Shown piece after piece: positions 33,721 to 41,292 of a stretch of 64,000 bases of DNA. Origin of the DNA: Taklimakanibacter sp049323275 (GTDB lineage Bacteria; Pseudomonadota; Alphaproteobacteria; Rhizobiales; Aestuariivirgaceae); the NCBI GenBank assembly GCA_049323275.1, contig JBMOOM010000127.1, positions 124,001-188,000 of the forward strand. The letters are read 5' to 3'. Every line of letters begins with the position of its first letter. Within the stretch, counting starts at the first letter, position 1. A program made the translations under genes and the position numbers. Under the pieces are notes generated by a model. It had not been told where the DNA came from, ran no database searches, and saw only the letters and a list, made by a program, of their open reading frames with translations.

Positions 33721-34576
33721 AATCCTGTTCATCACGACGACGGACGCCGCCGGAGGGCGGGCCGCCGATCTCGGACGTCTGCTGACATCCATCACCCAGG
33801 CGATGGCCGGGCGCAACTGGCGCATGCTGCTGCTGATCCAGCGCTGGGCGGCGGGCGCCGACCTGCCGGCCGAGCTGCCGGACAATGTCCAGGTCGAGAC
33901 CATCCCGCATCGCGTGTCGCTGTCGCATGCGCGCAATCTCATGCTGCGCAAGGCGCGCGAGCAGGGGCTTCTCGCCCATGTTCCGCTCGTCGCCTTTCCC
34001 GATGACGACTGCTGGTATCCGGACGGATCGCTCGGCCGCATCCTCAACCTCTTCCGCATCGACCAGGCGCTGGATTTCTGGTTCTGCACCTATGCGTCAG
34101 AGCCGTCTTCGCCGCGCCGCGCTCTGTCGATGGACATGAAGCCGCCGTCCGCCTTCATGGTCGCCGCCAAGGCGTCCTCCAACACCATCTTCCTCAGAAG
34201 CCGCATCGCCGAGGCGATCGGCGGCTTCGACGAGGAGCTGGGGGTGGGCACCCGCAACAATGGCGGCGAGGACACCGACTATGCGCTGCGCGCCTTCCTG
34301 TCGGCGCGCAAATGCCGTTTCGTCGACCAGCCCCTGATCGGCCATCGCGACCATGATCCGACGCTCAGGTCGCATTATTTCCGCGGCAGCCTGATCGCCA
34401 TCGCTCGCCATGCGGCCGAACGCCCGATGAGCGTGCCGCTTCTCGGGCGCAAGCTTCTGGTCGGCGGCGCGCTGGTCGCCACAAGGAAGATGTCGTCGCA
34501 GGATTTCCTGAGCGCGCTCAAAGTCGCCTTCTCGGCCAAGACCGGCTGGCGCCGTTCGAGAGGGGAGGCCGCCTGA
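33710..34576 (+). CDS. Glycosyltransferase family 2-like protein
   Basis: A 288-residue GT-A fold transferase. After an N-terminal region with LSHARNLMLRKAREQG comes the metal and donor-binding acidic motif FPDDDCWYP (about residues 97-105), and later GGEDTDYALRAF (about 182), which supplies the catalytic acid as in ED-type GT2 enzymes. Cytoplasmic, probably adding one sugar of the repeat unit. It overlaps the pyruvyl transferase gene by 11 bases and the acyltransferase gene by one. Confidence 0.85.
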   Translation: MGSEILFITTTDAAGGRAADLGRLLTSITQAMAGRNWRMLLLIQRWAAGADLPAELPDNVQVETIPHRVSLSHARNLMLRKAREQGLLAHVPLVAFPDDDCWYPDGSLGRILNLFRIDQALDFWFCTYASEPSSPRRALSMDMKPPSAFMVAAKASSNTIFLRSRIAEAIGGFDEELGVGTRNNGGEDTDYALRAFLSARKCRFVDQPLIGHRDHDPTLRSHYFRGSLIAIARHAAERPMSVPLLGRKLLVGGALVATRKMSSQDFLSALKVAFSAKTGWRRSRGEAA

Positions 34577-35079
34577 TGCGCAGCCTCAATCAGCTGCTCT
34601 GGCTCCAGCGTGCGCTGGTCAAGCTCAGATGGGCCTATTTCACGAAATTCTGGGGCATGGACATCGATCCGAGCACGGTCATGTCGCTGAGCGTCCGGCT
34701 CGACAAGACCTATCCCAAGGGCGTGCATATCGGCCGCGACAGCTATATTGCCTTCGACGTCGCGGTGCTCGCGCATGACATGTCGCGCGGCCTCTATCTC
34801 GACACCTATATCGGCGCGCGCTGCTTCATCGGCGCGCGCAGCATCATCCTGCCGGGGGTACGCATCGGCGACGGCTCGATCGTCGGCTCGGGCAGCGTCG
34901 TCACCCGCGACGTGCCGCCTGCCACGATCGTCGCCGGCAATCCGGCCCGCATCATCCGGCAAGGCATCGAGACCGGAAAATTCGGCCGCCTGCGCAGCGC
35001 CGACCGGCCGCCGGAACAACCCATGGTCCCCGAAAGAGCTCTCGATCTCGCGGCGCGCGGGGCGGAGGGCCTGTCATGA
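34576..35079 (+). CDS. Left-handed beta-helix acyltransferase (hexapeptide repeat)
   Basis: A 167-residue acyltransferase of the NodL/LacA/WcaF group. Hexapeptide repeats occupy about residues 50-130 (GVHIGRDSYIA, YIGARCFIGARSIILPGVRIGDGSIVGSGSVVTRDVPPATIVAGNPARII), with the active-site His in AHDMSRG. It probably transfers acetyl from acetyl-CoA to a sugar of the polymer precursor in the cytoplasm. Paired with an exported deacetylase and an SGNH hydrolase, it suggests that acylation of the polymer is adjusted. Confidence 0.9.
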   Translation: MRSLNQLLWLQRALVKLRWAYFTKFWGMDIDPSTVMSLSVRLDKTYPKGVHIGRDSYIAFDVAVLAHDMSRGLYLDTYIGARCFIGARSIILPGVRIGDGSIVGSGSVVTRDVPPATIVAGNPARIIRQGIETGKFGRLRSADRPPEQPMVPERALDLAARGAEGLS

Positions 35080-35726
35080 AATTCGCCGCCGCCCTTGTGC
35101 TGATGGTCATCATGGTTCTGCCCGCCGCCGCACGGCAGGGCGAGGCCCTGAAGATCGTGACCTTCGGCACCAGCCTCACGGCGCGGGGCGGCTGGCAGGA
35201 ACCCCTGCGCGAGGCCTTGAGCGCCTGCGGCAACGCTGAGGTGACGATCGTCAACCTGGCCAGGAGCGGCATGGCGTCCGACTGGGGCGTGACCCAGATC
35301 GACAAGGTGCTCGCCGAGAAGCCCGATGTCGTGCTCGTCGAATTCGCCGTCAACGACGCCGCGCTCGACCGCTTCCTGTCGCTCGCTGCGAGCGGCGCCA
35401 ATATGGAGGAGATCGTCACGCGCCTGAAAGCGGGCGAGAGCAAGCCTGCCGTCTATGTCATGGCGATGTCGCCGGTTTCGGGCCTGCGCGGCTGGATCCG
35501 CCCCTATCTCGCGCAATATGAGGAGCGCCATGCCGAGATCGCCCGCAAGCTTGGCGTCGGCTTCATCGATCACCGGCCGGCCTGGGCCCGGCTGTCGGCC
35601 GACGAGATCGCGACGGCGATCGCCGACGGCACCCATCCCCATCCCGGGACGGCCGGCCGCGTGATGCTGCCCGGTCTGATGCAGGCATTGGCGGGCCCCG
35701 ATTGTCGGTCCGCGAGAACGGAGTGA
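35076..35726 (+). CDS. Exported SGNH/GDSL-type hydrolase
   Basis: A 216-residue protein with a signal peptide (about residues 1-20) and an SGNH esterase fold: block I is FGTSLTARGGW with the Ser nucleophile in GTS rather than GDS, Gly and Asn blocks follow (LARSGMASDWG; EFAVNDAAL), and block V is DGTHPHPGTAG with the Asp-x-x-His pair. Such enzymes are O-acyl esterases or transferases on glycans. It lies between an acyltransferase and a glycosyltransferase and probably edits acyl groups of the polymer in the periplasm. It overlaps the preceding gene by four bases. Confidence 0.86.
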   Translation: MKFAAALVLMVIMVLPAAARQGEALKIVTFGTSLTARGGWQEPLREALSACGNAEVTIVNLARSGMASDWGVTQIDKVLAEKPDVVLVEFAVNDAALDRFLSLAASGANMEEIVTRLKAGESKPAVYVMAMSPVSGLRGWIRPYLAQYEERHAEIARKLGVGFIDHRPAWARLSADEIATAIADGTHPHPGTAGRVMLPGLMQALAGPDCRSARTE

Positions 35727-35731
35727 GTCGA

Positions 35732-36604
35732 ATGAGCATCTCCGCCGTCATTCCGGTCAAGAACCGGCCGTCCTTGATCGTCCAGTCGATCGGCAGCTGT
35801 CTGGCCCAGAGCCGGGCGCCGGATGAGATCATCGTCGTCGACGACGGATCGGACGATGCGACGCCCGACATCGTGGCCGATCTGGCGGCGAAGGAGAGCC
35901 GCATCAAGCTCGTCCGTCGCAAGACCAGCGGCGGCGCGGCCTTGGCCCGCAATCTCGGCGCCGCCCAGGCAGGTGGGCGGTGGCTGGCTTTTCTCGATTC
36001 CGACGATCGCTGGCATGCCGATAAGCTCGAGAGCCAGCTCGCTCTGGCGCGCAAGTTTCCGGACGCGCCGGCGGTCTTCTGCGGCATCCGCTATGCCTAT
36101 GCGACCCGCAAGGCGCGCATCGGCATTCCAAAGCCGGTCGTTTCCCATGCCGATCTCGCGGTCTCCAATGTCCTGGCCTCGACCTCGGCCGCCTTCGTGC
36201 GCAAGGACAGGTTCGAGGAAGTCCTGGGCTTCGATGCGGCGCTGCCCAATTGCGAGGACTGGGACCTGTGGCTGAAGCTCGCCAAGCTCGGGCCGCTTCC
36301 CGTCGTCCAGGCGCCGCTCGTCGAATATTCCTTCGAGGCGACCAACAAGCTGTCGCGCGACGTGAGCAAGCTCCTGCGCGGCCATGAGCTGGTCTTCGAG
36401 CGTATCGCGGCCGAATGCGGCACGGGCCGCCTGTCGGCCCTGCATGATCTCAAGCGCGCCGAACTCCACATAAGGGTGACCGGCGAGGCCATGAAGGCGC
36501 TGCGTTTCATCCGCTCGGCCTTGCGGCACTCGCTGTCGGGCGAAGTGCTGCGGCGCGCCGTTCATCTCATGGGCCTGATGACCGTGCACGGGGCGCGCCT
36601 GTGA
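35732..36604 (+). CDS. Glycosyltransferase family 2 protein
   Basis: A 290-residue GT-A transferase with the classical GT2 N-terminus: SAVIPVKNRPSLIVQSIGSCLAQS, EIIVVDDGSDDATPDIV (nucleotide binding), LARNLGAAQAGGRWLAFLDSDDRWHADKLE (DxD-type metal site) and NCEDWDLWLKLAKLG (catalytic acid region). It adds one sugar of the repeat unit on the cytoplasmic side. I chose the ATG at 35732 because GGAG lies eight bases upstream; the frame extends upstream into the hydrolase gene. Confidence 0.92.
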   Translation: MSISAVIPVKNRPSLIVQSIGSCLAQSRAPDEIIVVDDGSDDATPDIVADLAAKESRIKLVRRKTSGGAALARNLGAAQAGGRWLAFLDSDDRWHADKLESQLALARKFPDAPAVFCGIRYAYATRKARIGIPKPVVSHADLAVSNVLASTSAAFVRKDRFEEVLGFDAALPNCEDWDLWLKLAKLGPLPVVQAPLVEYSFEATNKLSRDVSKLLRGHELVFERIAAECGTGRLSALHDLKRAELHIRVTGEAMKALRFIRSALRHSLSGEVLRRAVHLMGLMTVHGARL

Positions 36605-37884
36605 GAAGACCGGTCGCCCAGGCATGGTGGTCCAATTTCGGCATGCTCGACCTGCTGCTGATCGCCTATGTCTTCCTGACCCAGCTCAGCATCCGCCGCC
36701 TGACCGGCAGCGAGAAGCTCGCCACCGACCCGGCCAAGCTCGATCTGTCGAACATCACCAAGATCGCCCTGTGGGTCTTCGGGCTGCTCTTTGCCGCCTG
36801 GCTGCTGCGCCGGCATGCCGGCTGGCTGCTCCAGGCGCCCATGCGCTATGTGCTGATCTTCTTCGCCTGGATATTCGTCACCGCGCTCTATTCGCCCGAG
36901 CCCTTCAAGTCGCTGGTGATGGCCGCGAGCCTGCTGTCTGTCTTCTTCGTCTTCCTCGCCTATGCCGAGGCGCGCGGATTGCCGGTCCTGTTCGATCGCC
37001 TGATTCAGATTCAGACCGTCTTTCTCGCTCTGTCGATCGTGCTTTTCTTCGCTGTCCCGTCGGTGTCGCGCATGCTCGCCTGGGACGGGTCGGTCGGCAG
37101 CCGCATGACCGGCCTCGGCGGCCATCCCAACCAGACCGGAGTGCTGGCGAGCTTCATCCTCGTCGCGATCTATGCGCGCTGCGACAGCGGCCGCCTCTCG
37201 CTTCTGTTCAAGGCCTTCGCCGTGCTGGTGGCGCTGGTCGCCCTGGTGCTGACCCAGAGCCGCACATCGCTGATCGCGGGCGCCTTCGGCTGCGCTACCT
37301 TCTTTCTGCTCAAGAGCCGCTGGAATGCGGTGCTCATCCCCATTCTTCTGTGCCTGGGCGCCGCGGCCGCCATCGTCATCAGCCTCGACAGCCAGATCCT
37401 GGCGATGTTCGCCCGCTCGGGCGACGCCGACGAGCTGCTCACCGGCACCGGGCGCAGCTTCATCTGGGAGCTGTCCTGGGGCCTCATCCAGCGCCAGCCG
37501 ATCCTCGGCTATGGCTTCAATTCGACCTACAGCATCTTCATGGAGGAGGCCTATCTGCTGGCCGGCGATGTCGGCATCTATGTCTTCCCGCATTCGCACA
37601 ATCTGGTCCTGCAGCTTCTGCTTTATGGCGGCGTGATCGCGCTGGCGCTCTTCACCTTGCTGATCCTTTCGATCGGGCGCTGCGCTCTCGTCGCGCGTGA
37701 TCCGCGCATCGCCGCCTTGCTCGCCTGCTACCTCTCCTTCTCGATGACCGAATCCGCCGGCTTCTTCCAATATGCGGACAACATGATCGCGATATTGGCG
37801 CTGGCGGTCGTGGCCGCGCAGTTCGCGCCGACCTATTACCGCCACGCCGTCCGCTCCACCCGTCCGGCGGAGGCTCTGCCATGA
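36601..37884 (+). CDS. Polysaccharide polymerase / O-antigen-ligase-type membrane protein, Wzy/ExoQ-like
   Basis: A 427-residue inner-membrane protein with about 10-12 hydrophobic segments and the Wzy_C/O-antigen-ligase block: GLGGHPNQTGVLASF, SRTSLIAGAFG and, after the large periplasmic loop, GTGRSFIWELSWGLIQRQPILGYGFNS, as in ExoQ of succinoglycan. It should join flipped lipid-linked repeat units in the periplasm. The GTG start overlaps the preceding stop and its own stop overlaps the flippase start, so the genes are tightly coupled. Confidence 0.88.
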   Translation: MRRPVAQAWWSNFGMLDLLLIAYVFLTQLSIRRLTGSEKLATDPAKLDLSNITKIALWVFGLLFAAWLLRRHAGWLLQAPMRYVLIFFAWIFVTALYSPEPFKSLVMAASLLSVFFVFLAYAEARGLPVLFDRLIQIQTVFLALSIVLFFAVPSVSRMLAWDGSVGSRMTGLGGHPNQTGVLASFILVAIYARCDSGRLSLLFKAFAVLVALVALVLTQSRTSLIAGAFGCATFFLLKSRWNAVLIPILLCLGAAAAIVISLDSQILAMFARSGDADELLTGTGRSFIWELSWGLIQRQPILGYGFNSTYSIFMEEAYLLAGDVGIYVFPHSHNLVLQLLLYGGVIALALFTLLILSIGRCALVARDPRIAALLACYLSFSMTESAGFFQYADNMIAILALAVVAAQFAPTYYRHAVRSTRPAEALP

Positions 37885-39350
37885 GGCTTTCGCTCAAATC
37901 CGGCTCGATGCTGGCGCTCTCCAATCTCGCCGAGATGGCGTTTCCGTTCATCCGCAACATCGTCCTGGCGCGGCTCCTGGCGCCGCATGAATTCGGGGTG
38001 GCGATCTCGCTCGCCATGATCAGCGCGCTGGTCGAGATCGGCTTCGATTTCGGCGTGCCGGTCTCGGCGGTGCGCTACACCGCGACCGATGATCCCAAGC
38101 GCGCTCTGGCGACGCTGCACTCGCTGCAGCTGTCGCGCGCCGCTCTGGTCGGCACGCTCATCATGGCGATGGCGCCGCTGCTCGCCGTCATCTTCAGCTC
38201 GCCCGAGGCGACCTACGCCTATGTCGCGGTCGGGGCCTGCGCCATCATCCGCGGCTTCGGCAATCTCGGCGTCAAGCAGGCGATGCGCGACTATCAGTAT
38301 TGGCGCAATGCCGTCACCATCATCATGACGCAGCTCGCCTGGACCGTAACCGTCATCGTCGCCGCGCTGATCTCGCCCGATTACACCGTGATGGCCTGGG
38401 GCCTCGCCGCGAGCGTGATCGCGTCGGGCATCACCTCGCATCTCCTGTCGCGCTTTCGCTGGCGGCTCGGCTGGGACAAGGCGATCGCCGACGAGGCGAC
38501 CACTTTCGGCAAGCCTTTGGTGCCGACCGGCTTCGTCACTGCCGGCATGACGCTCGGCGACCGTGTCTTCATCGGTTGGGCGCTCGGCACCCAGGCGCTG
38601 GCCTTCTACAGCGTGATCTTCGGCACCGCGACCTTGCCGCGCGGCGCCATCCTGCGCTTCCTCACCAATCTGTTCGTGCCGGCTTTCGTCAACCGGCCCG
38701 AGGACCATCCCTCAGTGAAGAAAAACTGCGCGCGCTGGACCCTCGTCCTGTCGGCCGTCGCCTTCTTCTATGCCATGGGCTTCATCTTCGTCGGCACGCC
38801 CCTGCTGCCCCTGCTGTTCGGCAAAGCCTATGCCGCCTCGCTTTATCTGATGTCGCTGATCGGGCTCAATCTCTTCGTGAAGTTCCTCTATCAGCTGCCG
38901 AGCCCGGTGGCGCTGGCCCAGGGCCGCAGCAAGCTGATGCTCATCTGCACGGTGTTCTCGATCCTGGCGCTGGGCATCGGCGCCGCAGCGACGCTGATCA
39001 AGCCGTCGATCGAGGTCTTCGTCCTCGCCCTCACCATTGCCGAAGTCGTGGCGGTCCTGCGCATCGGCATGATTTCGGTCAGGACGCTCGGCTTTTCGGC
39101 GGGGCAGGTGGCCATGGCGCTGCTGGGGCCCATGGCGGCGATCGGCGTCGCTCTGGCGACCAGTCTCGCCTTTCCCGCCATTCCGCTGCTCGACTGGCTG
39201 ATCCTGGGCGCGATCCTCACTTTGGGAGGTGTGATCTTCTATGCGGTGATGGCGCATGTCTTCGTCGCGCCGCTCAGGCCCGCCCTTCTGCGTGAGGCCA
39301 TTCGCGGCATCCTGAACCGGCGCGCCGTCGCCGCCAGCGAGGAGTCCTGA
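37881..39350 (+). CDS. Lipid-linked oligosaccharide flippase, Wzx/PST type
   Basis: A 489-residue MOP-superfamily transporter with about 12-14 membrane segments; the N-terminus has the typical layout NLAEMAFPFIRNIVLARLLAPHEFGVAISLAMISALVEIGFDFG. It moves the undecaprenyl-linked repeat unit to the periplasmic face for polymerisation. Co-occurrence with a Wzy-like polymerase and a Wzc-like kinase shows a Wzx/Wzy-dependent pathway rather than an ABC-dependent or synthase-dependent one. Confidence 0.9.
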   Translation: MRLSLKSGSMLALSNLAEMAFPFIRNIVLARLLAPHEFGVAISLAMISALVEIGFDFGVPVSAVRYTATDDPKRALATLHSLQLSRAALVGTLIMAMAPLLAVIFSSPEATYAYVAVGACAIIRGFGNLGVKQAMRDYQYWRNAVTIIMTQLAWTVTVIVAALISPDYTVMAWGLAASVIASGITSHLLSRFRWRLGWDKAIADEATTFGKPLVPTGFVTAGMTLGDRVFIGWALGTQALAFYSVIFGTATLPRGAILRFLTNLFVPAFVNRPEDHPSVKKNCARWTLVLSAVAFFYAMGFIFVGTPLLPLLFGKAYAASLYLMSLIGLNLFVKFLYQLPSPVALAQGRSKLMLICTVFSILALGIGAAATLIKPSIEVFVLALTIAEVVAVLRIGMISVRTLGFSAGQVAMALLGPMAAIGVALATSLAFPAIPLLDWLILGAILTLGGVIFYAVMAHVFVAPLRPALLREAIRGILNRRAVAASEES

Positions 39351-39352
39351 TC

Positions 39353-40195
39353 ATGCGTGTCGCTTATCTCGTCCTCGCCCATCGCGCCCCGGACGATCTG
39401 CTGGCGCTGCTGGCCAAGCTCAACGCCCATGGCGAGACCTATCTCCATATCGACCGCGACGCGGAGGGCTTCGAGGGTTATTGGGACCGGCTCGCCCGCC
39501 AGGCGATTTTGCCGGCGCGCCGTCATTCGGTGAGCTGGGGCGGCTTCTCGGTCGTCGAGGCGACGCTCGAGCTGATCGAGACGGCGCTGGCCAAAGGCAA
39601 GGCCGATTATCTGATGCTGATCAGCGGCGCCTGCCTGCCGGTCGGCGATCTCACGGACCTCGGTGAGCGGCTGGCCCAGGAGGGCGGTGAATATATCGAC
39701 ATGATGCCGGAGGAGGAGGCCGTCGCCCGCGACCGCAAGGCCAGGCTCGCGCATTACCGTTTCTACAGCAAGACCTTGCCGCGTGCCTGTCTCGGCGCCG
39801 TCAACCGTTTGTCGCGGCGTCTATGGACGCGGCCCGACTTCGCGGCCGAATTCGGCGCTCCGCATTTCGGCTCGATGTGGTGGTGCCTGTCGCGGCCCTG
39901 TCTCGACTGGGCGATGCGCTTCCGCAAGGCCAATCCGCGTTACGACCGCCGCTTCCGCCACAGCGAGACGCCGGATGAGTCCTATTTCCAGACCCTGGTG
40001 GCGCTCTCGCCTTTTGCCGGCCGGGTGCGGGAGTCCCTCACCTATGTCGACTGGGAGAAGGGCGGCAGCCATCCCAAGATCCTGTCGCGCGAGGACCTGC
40101 CGCGCATCGCCGCCTCCGGACAGTATTTCGCCCGCAAATTCGACTGGGACCATGACCGTGACCTGGTCCACTCATTACTGGATGCCCGCCCATGA
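39353..40195 (+). CDS. GT14-type (core-2/I-branching) glycosyltransferase
   Basis: A 280-residue transferase of the Branch/GT14 family, which in animals includes beta-1,6-N-acetylglucosaminyltransferases and peptide O-xylosyltransferases; bacterial members occur in polysaccharide loci. Visible are AYLVLAHRAPDDLLALLAKL, the ETYLHIDRD strand, SWGGFSVVEATLELIE, YLMLISGACLPV and the late acid motif in SETPDESYFQTLV. It probably adds a branch or the last sugar of the repeat unit. It follows the flippase gene by two bases. Confidence 0.85.
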   Translation: MRVAYLVLAHRAPDDLLALLAKLNAHGETYLHIDRDAEGFEGYWDRLARQAILPARRHSVSWGGFSVVEATLELIETALAKGKADYLMLISGACLPVGDLTDLGERLAQEGGEYIDMMPEEEAVARDRKARLAHYRFYSKTLPRACLGAVNRLSRRLWTRPDFAAEFGAPHFGSMWWCLSRPCLDWAMRFRKANPRYDRRFRHSETPDESYFQTLVALSPFAGRVRESLTYVDWEKGGSHPKILSREDLPRIAASGQYFARKFDWDHDRDLVHSLLDARP

Positions 40196-41283
40196 ACCGA
40201 CGTCACCTCCTCGCCGCCTTCTCCGGCGCCGCCATGACAGCTTCGCCCTTGTCCGCCGAGGCCCAGACGACCGAGCGCAGCCTGAAAGGACTCGCCGCCG
40301 CCAAGGGGCTCGTTTATGGCGCCGCCGTCGCGACCTGGCAGACCGACCGGGACGCGCTGCTGCGCCGGACTTTCTCGCGCCAATGCGCCACCGTCGTGCC
40401 CGAATGGGAGATGAAATGGGGCGCCATCGAGGGCACGCGCGGCCAGCGCAATTATACCGGCGCCGACCGCGTGGTCTCCTTCGCCTCGTCCTTCGGCCTC
40501 AAGACCAGGGGCCATGCCGCCATCTGGCACCGCAACCTCCCGCGCTGGGTGCAAGGCGCGCTCAAGGCCGATGGCGAGAAGGTCATCGTCGATCATATCC
40601 GCGACCTGATGGCCCATTACAAAGGCAAGATCGTCAGCTGGGATATCGTCAACGAGGCGATCGAGCCCAAGGACGGGCAGACGGATTCCCTGCGCAACTC
40701 GCCGTTCCTGAAATATCTGGGGCCGGATTATATCGGCCGGGCCTTCTCGATCGCCGCCGAGGCCGATCCCACCATTCAGAGCTATTACAATGAATATGGG
40801 CTCTATCACAATGACGCGCCCGACACCGCGCGCCGCGCCGCCACGCTCACTTTGCTGGAGAAGCTCAAGCGCCAGGGCGCGCCGGTGCATGGCCTCGGCA
40901 TTCAGGGCCATCTGACCGTCGGGCGGCCCTTCGATCCCGGCACCTTCGCCACCTTCCTGCGCCAGGTGGCCAATCTCGGCTACAAGATCCTGATCACCGA
41001 GCTCGATATCGACGATCGCCGGCTGACCCAGACGGTCAGCGAGCGCGACCGGCTGGTGGCCGAGATGGCGACGCAGTTCCTGACCATCGCCCTCGATGAG
41101 CGCGCCGTCGAAGGCGTGCTCACCTGGGGCCTTTCCGACCGCTATTCCTGGCTCAATTCGAGCACGTTCCAGAGCCGCACCGACGGCACGATGAATCGCT
41201 GCCTGCCCTATGACGACAAATTCGAACGCAAGCCCTTCTGGTTCGCTTTGGCGGATGCGTTCGCCCGGGCGCCTGGGCGATAG
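40192..41283 (+). CDS. Exported endo-1,4-beta-xylanase family (GH10) enzyme
   Basis: A 363-residue glycoside hydrolase of family 10 with a Tat-like signal (NRRHLLAAFSGAA, cleaved near residue 24). The acid/base Glu is in SWDIVNEAIE and the nucleophile Glu in ILITELDIDD, both in proper context; GHAAIWHRNLPRW and LTWGLSDRYSWL complete the substrate cleft. GH10 enzymes cleave beta-1,4-xylosyl and some mixed beta-linkages. Its place between a glycosyltransferase and the chain-length kinase, with a four-base overlap upstream, indicates a role in trimming or processing the exported polymer rather than plant xylan use. No other xylan genes are present. Confidence 0.92.
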   Translation: MNRRHLLAAFSGAAMTASPLSAEAQTTERSLKGLAAAKGLVYGAAVATWQTDRDALLRRTFSRQCATVVPEWEMKWGAIEGTRGQRNYTGADRVVSFASSFGLKTRGHAAIWHRNLPRWVQGALKADGEKVIVDHIRDLMAHYKGKIVSWDIVNEAIEPKDGQTDSLRNSPFLKYLGPDYIGRAFSIAAEADPTIQSYYNEYGLYHNDAPDTARRAATLTLLEKLKRQGAPVHGLGIQGHLTVGRPFDPGTFATFLRQVANLGYKILITELDIDDRRLTQTVSERDRLVAEMATQFLTIALDERAVEGVLTWGLSDRYSWLNSSTFQSRTDGTMNRCLPYDDKFERKPFWFALADAFARAPGR

Positions 41284-41292
41284 GAGGAAGAC

